Below are positions 28,753 through 38,102 of a stretch of DNA of 64,000 nt, piece after piece. The notes under the pieces are model-generated. The model saw only the letters and a list, made by a program, of their open reading frames with translations, ran no database searches and was not told the DNA's origin. The DNA is from Pontibacillus chungwhensis. GTDB taxonomy: Bacteria > Bacillota > Bacilli > Bacillales > BH030062. The stretch covers positions 3,224,001 to 3,288,000 of the forward strand of contig NZ_CP126446.1 in NCBI RefSeq assembly GCF_030166655.1, written 5' to 3'. How positions within the stretch are numbered: the first letter of the stretch is position 1; each line of letters begins with the position of its first letter. A program made the translations under genes and the position numbers.

Positions 28753-28780
28753 GAAAGGCAGGCTGCGAACAGCCTGCCTT
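28753..28780 (-). terminator. Terminator of the alcohol dehydrogenase gene
   Basis: AAGGCAGGCTG pairs with CAGCCTGCCTT (11 bp) around CGAA, followed by TTCTGTTTC on the minus strand. Confidence 0.85.
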
Positions 28781-28785
28781 GTGAA

Positions 28786-29952
28786 TTATAGAGACATTTC
28801 TAAAATTGCTTTTACATCTTCGTCATGAAGTTCTTTGAAGTTACCGAAAGGTCCGCGTTTCATTGCACGGTCTACGATCAGATCAAGTTGATCATTACCG
28901 ATGTCATAATCAGCTAATCGCTCTGGAGCACCTAGGGAAGTCCAGAATGCACGAAGTTTATCGATACCTTCAAGAGCAACTGTGCGGTCGTCTTTTCCTT
29001 CAGGGTCGACGTCAAAGACGCGAACTGCGAGCTGTTTGAAACGATCTACGTTGTGATCTAAGTTGTGCTTCATCCAGTTCGGGAAGAGAATAGCAAGTCC
29101 GCCTGCGTGCGGAATATCGTAAACAGCTGAAACAGCATGCTCGATGTTATGCGTTGCCCAGTCTCCACGGTAGCCCATTTGAAGCATACCATTTAATGCA
29201 ATTGTACCTGCGTAAAGGATCGTTTCACGATGCTCATAAGACTCAAGGTCTTCAAGCAATTTAGGCGCTGTTTCAATAACAGTTTTTAAAACACCTTCAG
29301 CCATACGATCTTGAACGGGTGCATTTGTTGGCTGGTGGAAGTACTGTTCGAAGATATGACTCATCATGTCCACCATTCCATAGATAGTTTGATCACGAGG
29401 AACGGTTAATGTGTTCGTTGGATCTAAAATCGAGAACTTAGGATTTGTAAACGGTGGTGCACCCCATCCGTATTTCTCATTTGTTTCCCAGTTCGTAATA
29501 ACAGAACCTGCGTTCATTTCTGAACCAGTCGCTGCCAGTGTCAGAACTGTACCAAATTCAACGGCATCTTCAGGAGTCGCTTTACGAGTTACAAGGTCCC
29601 AAGGATCTCCGTCGTATTTAGCTCCTGTTGCAATGGTTTTAGTAGCATCAATAACACTACCGCCACCTACTGCAAGCATAAAGTCAATATTATTTTCTTT
29701 AGCAAGCTCTACACCTTTTTTCACTGTCGCTAAACGTGGGTTAGGCTCTACACCTGCTAACTCTGTAATCGTTACATTCATATTATTTAACTTATTGACA
29801 ACTTGGTCATATAAGCCATTCTTTTTAATGCTTCCGCCACCATATACTAGCAGCACATTTTTTACATCGGAAGGGATTTCCTCTGATAATTTCTCTAGCT
29901 GATCTTTACCAAAGATTAACTTCGTTGGATTATGAAAAACAAACTGTTCCAT
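28786..29952 (-). CDS. yugJ: Iron-containing alcohol dehydrogenase (YugJ/butanol dehydrogenase type)
   Basis: The 388-residue group III alcohol dehydrogenase has cofactor motifs [10 protein letters not shown] (38-46) and [12 protein letters not shown] (from 94), and a full metal set: Asp195, His199, His268 and His282. The family members nearest in length are the NADH-dependent butanol dehydrogenases BdhA/BdhB and B. subtilis YugJ/YugK. One copy is present here where B. subtilis has two. AAAGGGG precedes the ATG. The exact aldehyde substrate is unknown. Confidence 0.9.
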   Translation of the reverse strand: MEQFVFHNPTKLIFGKDQLEKLSEEIPSDVKNVLLVYGGGSIKKNGLYDQVVNKLNNMNVTITELAGVEPNPRLATVKKGVELAKENNIDFMLAVGGGSVIDATKTIATGAKYDGDPWDLVTRKATPEDAVEFGTVLTLAATGSEMNAGSVITNWETNEKYGWGAPPFTNPKFSILDPTNTLTVPRDQTIYGMVDMMSHIFEQYFHQPTNAPVQDRMAEGVLKTVIETAPKLLEDLESYEHRETILYAGTIALNGMLQMGYRGDWATHNIEHAVSAVYDIPHAGGLAILFPNWMKHNLDHNVDRFKQLAVRVFDVDPEGKDDRTVALEGIDKLRAFWTSLGAPERLADYDIGNDQLDLIVDRAMKRGPFGNFKELHDEDVKAILEMSL

Positions 29953-30162
29953 GTTGGTAAATTCCCCTTTCAGAATTAAGTCCAGTGTCTATTATGTCCA
30001 AAATGAAATCAAAGATCAAAAAATCAGCTTAAGAAGGGGAACATATAGGCACGAATGTCAGCACACACACTCCAGGCATTGGCTTAACATTTTTGTATAC
30101 TTCCTTAAAAACTACAAAAGCTACTACAGAATCATATTCAAATAATGAAGGAGGAATAGATC

Positions 30163-30399
30163 ATGAGTACTCTACAACGTATTGCTTTATTGTTAGTGAT
30201 TATCGGAGCTGTTAACTGGGGACTTATTGGATTGTTTCAGTTCGATTTAGTAGCAGCCCTATTCGGAGGCGGAGAACAAAGCGGTGCATTTGCTCGTGTT
30301 ATTTACACACTTGTGGGCATCAGTGGTCTAATCAGCCTAAGCTTGCTATTTAAGCCAAGTGAAGAAATGGCTGATCGCACAGAACCAGAAACCGAATAA
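30163..30399 (+). CDS. yuzA: DUF378 membrane protein, YuzA-like
   Basis: The 78-residue protein has two membrane helices with the DUF378 motif VIIGAVNWGLIGLFQFDLVA and a second helix VIYTLVGISGLISLSLL, followed by an acidic tail. Function unknown. AAGGAGG precedes the ATG. It lies between the yugJ and yugI counterparts, as in B. subtilis. Confidence 0.88.
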   Translation: MSTLQRIALLLVIIGAVNWGLIGLFQFDLVAALFGGGEQSGAFARVIYTLVGISGLISLSLLFKPSEEMADRTEPETE

Positions 30400-30443
30400 A
30401 ACGAGTATGGTTATATGGGGATCTTTCCTCTGACCACATCACC

Positions 30444-30480
30444 ATAAAAAAAGGCCGTCCCTATGGGACAGCCTTTTTTC
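30444..30480. terminator. Bidirectional terminator between yuzA and yugI
   Basis: AAAAAGGCCGTCCC pairs with GGGACAGCCTTTTT, with A-rich and T-rich flanks serving both convergent genes. Confidence 0.85.
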
Positions 30481-30484
30481 TTTA

Positions 30485-30889
30485 TTACTTACGGAAAGTA
30501 TTTTCGCGCTCTTTGGACTGGTTAATCCACTCATCAAGCTTATCTTTAAGCGTGTTGAAGCCAGCTGGTGTACCTTCTTCTTGCTGAGCAGCAGCTTGTT
30601 GCTTTTGCTGTTGAGGCTTACGCTGTGGTTGCTTCTCTTGCTTAGGAGCTTCTTGAGTCGCACGGATTGATAAAGAATATTTACCTTTTTCTTCATCAAT
30701 ATTAAGGATTTTAACATTTACTTTGTCACCAACATTTAGGTGCTCGTTAATGTCTTTAACGAAGCCATGAGTAACCTCAGAAATGTGTACTAAACCTTGT
30801 ACTTCTTCGTCTAAAGCAACGAATGCACCATAAGGTTGGATGCCTGTTACTTTACCTTCCAATACTTGACCTTGTTCGAACTTTGCCAT
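30485..30889 (-). CDS. yugI: S1 RNA-binding domain protein (general stress protein 13, YugI)
   Basis: 134 residues: a canonical S1 domain at 5-75 (GQVLEGKVTGIQPYGAFVAL, GLVHISEVTHGFVKD, VGDKVNVKILNID), then a basic glutamine-rich linker and a short helical tail. Such proteins bind RNA or ribosomes; B. subtilis YugI is a stress-induced ribosome-associated protein. GGGAG precedes the ATG. Confidence 0.92.
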   Translation of the reverse strand: MAKFEQGQVLEGKVTGIQPYGAFVALDEEVQGLVHISEVTHGFVKDINEHLNVGDKVNVKILNIDEEKGKYSLSIRATQEAPKQEKQPQRKPQQQKQQAAAQQEEGTPAGFNTLKDKLDEWINQSKERENTFRK

Positions 30890-31169
30890 TGCTATACAAC
30901 TCCCGATCTGTTTATATTCGTTTTATTTTCACGCAATTAATGATTATATCACAAGACCTCATTTTTCGCAAAAGGAAACCGGACAAAAATCCTATTGCAT
31001 AGGCATAAACAGCTTCTCCCCATCCCCTAGGATTTCTCCTTATTTACCCCTTCACAGAATGTGACCCAAAGAGGTTCAAAATGTTGTGACAAATTCAGAT
31101 TAAATCGTCCTTTATGTATGATAAGATAAACGTAGTAGCGTTTCAAGAAATGGATAAGGAGGCATTCTG

Positions 31170-31520
31170 ATGAGTTTAGGTAAGCAGATTCGTAAGCAAC
31201 GGGAGCGATTAGGGCTCTCTTTAGAGGAATTCGCTGTTCGCGTCCGGACCGGACAACAAACCATTGAAAGAATCGAAAAGGATGAACACATCCCTGAATT
31301 ACAAACGATCTTAAGAATATCCACCGTCCTTGATATGCCAGCTTCTGAATTATTAGAGAGCACAACCACTGAATCAGAAGTTGATGAGGAGTTGAAGAAT
31401 TTAATTATGGAAGTTGGCGTCAAACGAACGAAACTGTTCCTCCGTCACGTTAAAGAATTTTCAGAAGATGATGTGTTGAAGGTTATGGAGATGCTAAAAG
31501 AAATTAAATATAAAAATTAA
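31170..31520 (+). CDS. XRE-family transcriptional regulator
   Basis: The 116-residue protein has an N-terminal helix-turn-helix (LGKQIRKQRERLGLSLEEFA through LDMPASELLE, about 3-65) and a helical C-terminal half rich in charged residues (LKNLIMEVGVKRTKLFLRHV). AAGGAGG precedes the ATG. There is no adjacent toxin or phage gene, so it looks like a stand-alone housekeeping regulator of unknown target. Confidence 0.85.
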   Translation: MSLGKQIRKQRERLGLSLEEFAVRVRTGQQTIERIEKDEHIPELQTILRISTVLDMPASELLESTTTESEVDEELKNLIMEVGVKRTKLFLRHVKEFSEDDVLKVMEMLKEIKYKN

Positions 31521-31593
31521 AAAAAGAGGTTTAACCTATATAAAATACGGTAATATTGACTAATGTAAGACTTTCTCGTATTCCCCCTGTGAG

Positions 31594-31626
31594 GCAAAGC
31601 GTACTCGGCGCTTTGCTTTTTTTTTG
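31594..31626 (+). terminator. Terminator after the XRE regulator
   Basis: GCAAAGCG pairs with CGCTTTGC, followed by nine T. Confidence 0.85.
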
Positions 31627-31774
31627 CCTTCTGCATGAAAATCCTCTCTTCGTAAACGATAACCTTATGCCCAATCATTCCAACCGATTCAAACGTTTAT
31701 TTTTTCCTTAAAAAGGATAAACATTATTACGATCTTTTTCTCTTATCCAATCTAATTTTGGAGGTTAAAGCACT

Positions 31775-32635
31775 GTGAGCGTAACAAACATCCATGTCGA
31801 AGACGAGTGGCTCGAACACAACGGCGTTAACATCGCCTACCAGCGTTACACATCTCCTCCTACAGGTACAAAACCTGCGTTGATCTTTGTGCACGGATTT
31901 TTATCTTCTAAGTTTTGCTACCGTTATATGATTCCTGAATTGCTCGATCAATTTGATCTCTATTCCTTCGATTACCCACCTTTTGGCAACAGCGATAAGA
32001 ATGACGCTTATGAATTCTCATATAAGAATTTTGCCCATATTATCATTGAATTAATGGATCAGCATCATATTCAAAAAGCTTCCATTGCCGGCCATTCTAT
32101 GGGAGGGCAAGTGGCTCTCATCTGCAGTCACCTTTTCCCTGAACGAATTGAGAAGCTGATCTTAATGGCCCCTTCCACTTATATGAAAAAGCTTGGCTTT
32201 TGGCTACAGCATGCCAGCCGATTGCCCATTTTCCCATTACTTTTAAAACGTTATTTATATAAGAGGGGGGTGTACCATTCTCTACTTGATTGTGTACATG
32301 ACCCGCACATGATTAATAAAGAGATGATTCAAGGATATATGCAACCTTTCTTTAAAGAAGAGATCTTCAGATGTTTGTCTAAAATGATACGAGACCGTGA
32401 AGGGGATCTGCCAGCAAGGCATTTACGAGATATTCGAGCCAATTGTTTAATATTTTGGGGTAAAGAAGATAAAGTCCTGCCTGTTTCACTTGGATATCGA
32501 TTAGTACAAGATTTACCTTCAGCAGAACTAGAGGTTTTTGATCGAAGTGGTCATTTGTTACCAGAAGAGATCCCTGCTGTCATAACCGACAAGATTAAGC
32601 AATTCTGTTTACCCACCAAGCAAGCGACCCCTTAA
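31775..32635 (+). CDS. Alpha/beta-fold hydrolase
   Basis: The 286-residue protein (GTG start, GGAGG 11 bases upstream) shows LIFVHGFLSSKFCYR (oxyanion), DYPPFGNSDK, the nucleophile elbow AGHSMGGQVAL, FWGKEDKVLP (Asp) and DRSGHLLPEE (His): a complete triad. It resembles B. subtilis YugF-type hydrolases, and patB next door also fits the yug neighbourhood. Substrate unknown. The stop codon falls in the loop of its own terminator. Confidence 0.87.
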   Translation: MSVTNIHVEDEWLEHNGVNIAYQRYTSPPTGTKPALIFVHGFLSSKFCYRYMIPELLDQFDLYSFDYPPFGNSDKNDAYEFSYKNFAHIIIELMDQHHIQKASIAGHSMGGQVALICSHLFPERIEKLILMAPSTYMKKLGFWLQHASRLPIFPLLLKRYLYKRGVYHSLLDCVHDPHMINKEMIQGYMQPFFKEEIFRCLSKMIRDREGDLPARHLRDIRANCLIFWGKEDKVLPVSLGYRLVQDLPSAELEVFDRSGHLLPEEIPAVITDKIKQFCLPTKQATP

Positions 32636-32656
32636 CAGGTCGCTTGTTCTTTTTCT
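32621..32656 (+). terminator. Terminator overlapping the hydrolase stop codon
   Basis: CAAGCGACC pairs with GGTCGCTTG. The loop holds the TAA stop, and TTCTTTTTC follows. Confidence 0.82.
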
Positions 32657-32745
32657 CCCTTTTTTCTCATACGGATTGTTTCGTTTTTCCACGATTTTTT
32701 TGTATCATACTAATAGAAATGGAACTACTCAAGGAGGGAAACGAT

Positions 32746-33927
32746 ATGACATTTAACGAAGTTGTAGATCGACGTAACACACGCTCTGTCAAATGGGACC
32801 TTACAGAGCAACTTTTTAAAGATAAAGAAATCCTGCCTATGTGGGTGGCTGACATGGACTTTCAGACGCCAAAGCCTGTTATCGATGCCCTAGTAGATCG
32901 TGCAAGCCACGGAATTTTTGGATATACAGTAACAGACGAAGCCATTCATTCCATTATTAAAGAATGGCTATCGAAAAGGCATGACTGGGAGATCCAAACG
33001 GATTGGCTTACCTATAGTCCAGGGGTTGTGCCTTCACTTCATACCATTGTTGAGGCCTTAACAGAGCCTGGAGACTCCATTCTCATTCAAACACCTGTTT
33101 ATCCACCTTTTTATGATGTCATTAAGAAACATGACAGAAGCATTGTCACAAGCTCTCTTTATTTGCAAGAGGGTCGCTATGAAATTGACTTTGAAGATTT
33201 CGAGGAAAAGATCCAAAACGTGAAGGCTTTCATTCTGTGTAATCCTCACAATCCGGTTGGACGAGTGTGGACAAAAGAAGAGTTACAGCGTATGGCTGAT
33301 TTATGCACGAAGCACGATGTCCTTATATTCTCCGATGAAATTCATGCTGATCTTATCTATGCTGGACATAAACATGTTCCAATGGCATCCTTATCAGATA
33401 AGGTTGCAAACAGAACGACTACGTGCTTGTCACCAACGAAGACTTTCAACATTGCAGGATTACAAGCATCTTATATTGTGACGCCTGAGTCTGAAATGAA
33501 AAAGAAAATTGATGCTCAATTCGGCCTTCAGGGAATTAACATGCTTAACACCATGGGGGTAACAGCCATTGAATCTTCCTACGCTCATGGCGAGGAATGG
33601 CTTGATGAATTAGTTGAAGTGTTAGATTCCAATAAGGAATTACTCATGAAACGCATGCACGAGGAAACGGACCACATTCAGATTATTGAACCTGAAGGTA
33701 CTTACCTCGTATGGATGGATTGCCGGGGACTAGGCTTATCTCATAATGAACTAAAAGAGTTTATGAGAACAAAGGCTAAAGTCGGCCTAAACGACGGGGC
33801 TTCCTTCGGAAAAGAAGGCGAAGGATTCATGCGTATTAATATTGCTACACCTCCTCAAACATTGAACGAAGGCATCGACCGTATTGTCGAAGCCGCTAAT
33901 AACCATCGAGGCAACGGTTCGAATTAA
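32746..33927 (+). CDS. patB: PatB/MalY-type cystathionine beta-lyase
   Basis: The 393-residue PLP-dependent fold-type I enzyme has LPMWVADMDF (30-39), the PLP aspartate in FSDEIHADLIY and the Schiff-base lysine Lys232 in LSPTKTFNIAGLQ. The NPHNPVGRVW stretch and C-terminal GASFGKEGEGFMRINIA are typical of MalY/PatB beta C-S lyases, which split cystathionine to homocysteine. AAGGAGGG precedes the ATG; a longer frame to 32644 would include terminator sequence. Confidence 0.92.
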   Translation: MTFNEVVDRRNTRSVKWDLTEQLFKDKEILPMWVADMDFQTPKPVIDALVDRASHGIFGYTVTDEAIHSIIKEWLSKRHDWEIQTDWLTYSPGVVPSLHTIVEALTEPGDSILIQTPVYPPFYDVIKKHDRSIVTSSLYLQEGRYEIDFEDFEEKIQNVKAFILCNPHNPVGRVWTKEELQRMADLCTKHDVLIFSDEIHADLIYAGHKHVPMASLSDKVANRTTTCLSPTKTFNIAGLQASYIVTPESEMKKKIDAQFGLQGINMLNTMGVTAIESSYAHGEEWLDELVEVLDSNKELLMKRMHEETDHIQIIEPEGTYLVWMDCRGLGLSHNELKEFMRTKAKVGLNDGASFGKEGEGFMRINIATPPQTLNEGIDRIVEAANNHRGNGSN

Positions 33928-34010
33928 TTCACAATCCATGGTATCGTAATGGGTAGGGCTATAAAGAAAATACCAAGACCCTTTCAGTTCTAGAAGGTAA
34001 GGTGAGAAAC

Positions 34011-34763
34011 ATGATTAATCGTAAAAGTAAGCGAGAAATTGAGTTGATGCATGAAGCAGGAAAACTTCTAGCCTCTACACACAAAGAAATCGCAAAAATG
34101 ATTAAACCTGGTGTTACAACGATGGAGATTGAAAATTTCGTTGATCGTTATTTAGCTAAACACGGCGCTACACCAGAACAAAAAGGTTATCAAGGCTATG
34201 AATTTGCCACGTGCGCTTCAATCAATGATGAAATCTGCCATGGTTTCCCTCGTAAAGAGGCCCTTAAAAATGGCGACATTGTAACCATTGATATGGTTGT
34301 GAACTTAAACGGCGCGCTAGCTGACTCTGCGTGGACCTATACAGTCGGGGACGTCTCAGAAGAAACACAGCGTCTCGTCGATGTGACGAAAACAGCTCTA
34401 TATAAATCAATTGAGCAATGCCAGGTCGGAAAACGTTTAGGTGACATTGGCCATGCGATTCAATCGTATGTTGAAGGAGAAGGCTACTCTGTTGTTCGTG
34501 ATTTCACAGGACACGGAATCGGTAATTCCATTCACGAAGAACCAAATATTCTTCACTACGGAGAAGCAGGAAAAGGACAGCGCCTTAAAGAAGGTATGGT
34601 CATTACTGTCGAACCGATGGTGAACACAGGCACTTGGCATTCTCAAATGGATGAAAACGGATGGACGGCTCGAACAACGGACAAAGGATTATCCGCACAG
34701 TTTGAGCATACAATCGCCATTACAAAAGAAGGACCAGTCGTTCTAACAGAACAAGATGACTAA
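34011..34763 (+). CDS. map: Methionine aminopeptidase type I
   Basis: The 250-residue protein has the pita-bread fold pattern with metal ligands in TIDMVVNLNGALADSAWTY (two Asp), the His in DFTGHGIG, Glu in TVEPMV and Glu in QFEHTIAIT. It removes the initiator methionine from new proteins. It is not in the usual ribosomal-protein/adk context, so it is probably the second paralogue (like B. subtilis YflG). The ATG at 34011 has GGTGAG close by; a GTG at 34002 is an alternative. Confidence 0.93.
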   Translation: MINRKSKREIELMHEAGKLLASTHKEIAKMIKPGVTTMEIENFVDRYLAKHGATPEQKGYQGYEFATCASINDEICHGFPRKEALKNGDIVTIDMVVNLNGALADSAWTYTVGDVSEETQRLVDVTKTALYKSIEQCQVGKRLGDIGHAIQSYVEGEGYSVVRDFTGHGIGNSIHEEPNILHYGEAGKGQRLKEGMVITVEPMVNTGTWHSQMDENGWTARTTDKGLSAQFEHTIAITKEGPVVLTEQDD

Positions 34764-34793
34764 AAAAGCTGCCCAACATGGGCAGCTTTTTTC
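34762..34793. terminator. Bidirectional terminator between map and sodC
   Basis: AAAAAGCTGCCCA pairs with GGGCAGCTTTTT around ACAT, serving both convergent genes. Confidence 0.88.
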
Positions 34794-35380
34794 TATTCTT
34801 TCTTCTCTTCTTGTCCTCCATCTTCAGAAGGGTCTGAAGGCGTGTCCTTTTTAGAAGCCTCTTCGAGCTGTATGACACCACAAGCTATTCGATCTCCTGA
34901 ATCTCCCGCAGGCTGAGTCAAACCATCATCGACACCTTCATGAATGACTAACGACGTCCCTTCATCTTTCAGTAAAGACATCTTTCCATCCATTAACGTC
35001 GCTCCCTGGACTGCTAATTCTGCATTGACTTTCCCAGACGAGTCTGCTTCCACATTTGGCATGTCCCCTAAATGAGTTCCTTTTGGATTCATGGCTCCAT
35101 GCTCCTTTTTATCTGGATTCAGATGATTTCCTGCAGATTTAAAATCCGGGCCTTCACACACAGGATACTCATGTACGTGAATACCATGAAGTCCTGGCGA
35201 AAGGCCTGTTAATGACAGTTTAATCGCTACTGAATCATTCTCTTCTGAGAATTTAGCTGTTCCAAGTGCATCACCAGCAGGATTGTACATTTCTATTTCA
35301 AAGGCGGCTCGATTTTGACTAGAACACCCTGCCACCCATAAAGTTAGGGCTAAAATGACACCAAGTTTTCTTACTCTCAT
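34793..35380 (-). CDS. sodC: Cu/Zn superoxide dismutase-like lipoprotein
   Basis: 195 residues with signal peptide and lipobox WVAGC (lipidated Cys19), so membrane-anchored outside the cell. The Cu/Zn fold shows copper ligands His68, His70, His86 and His147, zinc ligands His86, His94, His103 and Asp106, the disulfide pair Cys75/Cys167 and the active-site Arg164 (DRIACG). All metal ligands are present, so dismutase activity is expected. The acidic C-terminal tail (after 175) is probably flexible. Confidence 0.92.
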   Translation of the reverse strand: MRVRKLGVILALTLWVAGCSSQNRAAFEIEMYNPAGDALGTAKFSEENDSVAIKLSLTGLSPGLHGIHVHEYPVCEGPDFKSAGNHLNPDKKEHGAMNPKGTHLGDMPNVEADSSGKVNAELAVQGATLMDGKMSLLKDEGTSLVIHEGVDDGLTQPAGDSGDRIACGVIQLEEASKKDTPSDPSEDGGQEEKKE

Positions 35381-35551
35381 TTACTCTCTTCCCTTCCACC
35401 ATACTTACCCTACAGTGTTGACCAGTTCCAATTCTTTTAACCCCTTGGTCTTTATTTCTAAGGGTAATCTTTTCAATTCTGTGAACCAAATTGAACTTCT
35501 CATATGAAAGCGGTACACTAAGTGTAAATGCTTGATAAAGGAGAATGACAG

Positions 35552-36037
35552 ATGCGTAAGATGTCCATATTTTTTATTGGACTGCTGCTCTTGGTTACAG
35601 GATTAACGGGGTGCGGAAGTGAGGAAAGTAAGCACGACAACCATGATGATCAACAGCAGGTAATGGGGGACCTTCAGGAAACTACAGCAAGCAAAGAAGC
35701 TCTCCCTTCTTTTTTAGACAACAAACACGAAGACATTCAAACGATTTATCAAGGGGCAGCTCAACATAAGGAATTGCTTGAACAAATGCCTTGTTACTGC
35801 GGATGCGGAGATAGCGTAGGACATATGAACAACTATGACTGCTTTATTCATGACCAGGATAACCAATCTGTTGTATGGGATGATCACGGCACGAAATGTA
35901 ATGTATGTTTAGAAATTGCCGCTAAAGCAATGATTGAATACAGTAAAGGGCAGTCCGTTAAAGACATACGTCATATGATTGATGAGGCATATAAAGAAGG
36001 ATATGCTCCCCCGACCCCAACGCCTCCCGTTTCATAA
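35552..36037 (+). CDS. PCYCGC-motif lipoprotein
   Basis: The 161-residue protein has a signal peptide with lipobox LTGC (Cys21), an acidic His-rich linker (HDNHDDQQQ), then the signature MPCYCGCGDSVGHMNNYDCF and a later KCNVCLEIA. The cysteine- and histidine-rich domain suggests metal or redox binding at the outer membrane face. The family is widespread in Bacillaceae without a proven function. AAGGAG precedes the ATG. It is followed by its own terminator. Confidence 0.85.
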   Translation: MRKMSIFFIGLLLLVTGLTGCGSEESKHDNHDDQQQVMGDLQETTASKEALPSFLDNKHEDIQTIYQGAAQHKELLEQMPCYCGCGDSVGHMNNYDCFIHDQDNQSVVWDDHGTKCNVCLEIAAKAMIEYSKGQSVKDIRHMIDEAYKEGYAPPTPTPPVS

Positions 36038-36056
36038 CAGAAGCCTAGAACAAAAA

Positions 36057-36100
36057 AAATCGAGCACAGGCGCTAAAGACCCATGCTCGATTTCTTTATT
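36057..36100 (+). terminator. Terminator after the PCYCGC lipoprotein gene
   Basis: AAATCGAGCA pairs with TGCTCGATTT around a 17-base loop, followed by CTTTATT. Confidence 0.7.
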
Positions 36101-36121
36101 ATGTCCCTCTTTAACGTTCAT

Positions 36122-36334
36122 CTACTTGAACTCTTCTTTATCCTTTGAATCTTCTTGAGATACAGAATGTTCACCGGTTTGACCAAACTCTTCTTCCGCC
36201 CGCTGTTCTTGCTTTTTGTTTACGCTTATAATCCACCTCATGACAATGACAGCACCAATAGCAAAGATTAATAGAGAGATGACAGCGGGAATGTATTCCG
36301 TCTTGTCCTCCGGGAAGTAAAGAAATTCCATCAT
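36122..36334 (-). CDS. Small single-span membrane protein, unknown
   Basis: 70 residues: a short outer N-terminus, one helix YIPAVISLLIFAIGAVIVMR and a charged cytosolic tail (KKQEQRAEEEFGQTGEHS). The ribosome site is weak (GTGG 7 bases before the double ATG), which lowers confidence. No family was recognised. Confidence 0.55.
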   Translation of the reverse strand: MMEFLYFPEDKTEYIPAVISLLIFAIGAVIVMRWIISVNKKQEQRAEEEFGQTGEHSVSQEDSKDKEEFK

Positions 36335-36493
36335 GATGCATCCACGCCCTTTACTCTTTCAGAAGTCCATTCATTACTATTGATGATAACGATTTCCAAA
36401 ACCAATGGCAATAGCTAATCTGTGACAATTCCTTTTCCCTTCCAGATTTGATACGATATAAAGAAAATAGATTCCAATCAGGAGGGAATGGAG

Positions 36494-36874
36494 ATGGCGG
36501 AACTAGAAGTTGGAACAATCGTAAAGGCGCACTATAAAACAGGGATTTACGCAGGTGAAATTGTTGAGGATCGGGGTGCTATGTACTTAGTCAAAGTACT
36601 AGCCGTATTAAAACACCCCCAACAAGGTGATCTACATAATCCTGGGCAAACGGAAAATGTCTTTTTCCATCAGCGTAAAGCACTAAGCCAGTTTGAAAAA
36701 GCAAATGTAGCTAAATCAGCTGTACACTTTTATTCTGATGAGGTCCCATCCTATGAAGAATCATTAAAGGATGCACTAAATGGATTAAGAGAGAAACTCA
36801 ACAAGAAAGATAATGACTTCTCGAAACTTGCCCTACAACGAGTAGATGAGTTAGAACACCAGTACTTCTCGTGA
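36494..36874 (+). CDS. kapB: Kinase-associated protein KapB
   Basis: The 126-residue protein begins MAELEVGTIVKAHYKTGIYA and continues VKVLAVLKHPQQGDLHNPGQ, the KapB pattern. In B. subtilis kapB follows kinB and is needed for KinB-dependent sporulation signalling. No lipobox is seen despite the historic lipoprotein name. AGGAGGG lies 7 bases before the ATG at 36494. No kinB-like sensor kinase is adjacent, so it stands alone here. Confidence 0.85.
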   Translation: MAELEVGTIVKAHYKTGIYAGEIVEDRGAMYLVKVLAVLKHPQQGDLHNPGQTENVFFHQRKALSQFEKANVAKSAVHFYSDEVPSYEESLKDALNGLREKLNKKDNDFSKLALQRVDELEHQYFS

Positions 36875-36885
36875 ACAATGACATG

Positions 36886-36918
36886 AAAACGGCTCTCCAC
36901 TGGAGAGCCGTTTATTTT
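36886..36918. terminator. Bidirectional terminator between kapB and khtU
   Basis: AAACGGCTCTCCA pairs with TGGAGAGCCGTTT, followed by ATTTTT on the plus strand. Confidence 0.82.
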
Positions 36919-38102
36919 TAACCAGGAACCTTTAAATTCTTTTTCTTCTTCTTTGGTTTCCCGTAAATTAAATTCGTAATTTGCGGGGCACGTTCGAATA
37001 ACATCATCCCCACAAAGGCCGCAATAACAATGTAGATCCCACTAAACACTTTAATAACACCTGTTGCTAGAGCAGCAATAACAACCGAAAACTCTCCCCT
37101 CGAGCAAATGGATAAACCAGCCCGAAAAGACACCCTTTTCGAAAGACCATAAAGCCTTCCCCCGATCATACCAACTAAAATCTTCGCTACTAATGACCAA
37201 CCAAGGAGTGTAATTAACAACCCAACTTTCGGAACACCGTCTCCAAATTCGATTGTCGTTCCAAAATAAACAAAGAATAGAGGAAGCATTAAATCTTTTA
37301 CAGGTAGCACAGTCTGTTCCACCCGTTCGATTTTTCCGATTTCAGCAAGCATCATTCCTGCAAGAAACGCTCCCAATACTTCTGAAAGACCTAAATAGAG
37401 AGCCAGTCCACCATAGGATAGAGAAATCCCGATTAAAAGGGCAATTTTAAAGTCCTCATCATCAATCTTCTCAAGCAACTCTTCAAAGCGTTTGAACAGG
37501 GTCTTCCCTAAGAGAATGGCTCCTACGGTCAGACCTATAATCTTCCCGATAAGAATCAATAAGTCCACCGTTTGGAATTCCCCGCCACTTGTCACACCCA
37601 TTAAGACTGCGACAATAATGGGAGCAACTAGATCTTCAAAGATCAAAAGAGCGAGGATAAACTCTGTTTCCGAGTTCGCCATTCGGCTTGTGTCATCAAG
37701 CAATTTCGCTGTTATGGAGGAACTTGTTGCATATGTAACGCCCCCTATTAGGAAAGATGTCAGAAGATCCAGCCCAAACCCTAAGCAGATTACAAACGAG
37801 ATTCCTAAACTAAACGCAACATCCAGCAATCCCGCAGGCCAGATTTTCTTCGCAATTCCACCTAATCGTTTGATGTTGAACTCAAGCCCCAGAAGAAAGA
37901 ACAGCAACACAATTCCAATCTCACTCGCAAAATGCAATATTTCATTTCCATGTATGGCGTCAGCCAGGACAATACCTAACAAAATATATAAAATTACATT
38001 CGGAAATTTGATCTTGATACTTAAAAAGCCAAGCCAAAAAATGAGCAAAAGAACGAGCCCGGCTCCTAACAACGTGGGCACTTCAACATGCACGGGAATC
38101 AT
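36918..38102 (-). CDS. khtU: K+/H+ antiporter membrane subunit, KhtU-like
   Basis: The 394-residue CPA2 antiporter has about 12 membrane helices and family motifs FFLLGLEFNIKRL and TYATSSSITAKLLDD, with LIFEDLVAPIIVAVLMG holding the conserved acidic pair, and SICSRGEFSVVIAALA late. It exports potassium in exchange for protons, usually at alkaline pH or high K+. Its start overlaps the khtT stop by 4 bp, and KhtT gates it. Confidence 0.9.
   Translation of the reverse strand: MIPVHVEVPTLLGAGLVLLLIFWLGFLSIKIKFPNVILYILLGIVLADAIHGNEILHFASEIGIVLLFFLLGLEFNIKRLGGIAKKIWPAGLLDVAFSLGISFVICLGFGLDLLTSFLIGGVTYATSSSITAKLLDDTSRMANSETEFILALLIFEDLVAPIIVAVLMGVTSGGEFQTVDLLILIGKIIGLTVGAILLGKTLFKRFEELLEKIDDEDFKIALLIGISLSYGGLALYLGLSEVLGAFLAGMMLAEIGKIERVEQTVLPVKDLMLPLFFVYFGTTIEFGDGVPKVGLLITLLGWSLVAKILVGMIGGRLYGLSKRVSFRAGLSICSRGEFSVVIAALATGVIKVFSGIYIVIAAFVGMMLFERAPQITNLIYGKPKKKKKNLKVPG

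Noticed and set aside
30439-30717. 92-codon frame antisense-frame to yugI
   Set aside because: Same strand, different frame within yugI, Lys/Ser-rich shadow of its linker.
31170-31520. Antitoxin of a toxin-antitoxin pair
   Set aside because: No toxin-like gene precedes or follows; it is isolated by its own terminator.
36488-36493. Earlier ATG of kapB
   Set aside because: AGGAGGG would touch this start; the ATG at 36494 has the right spacing.
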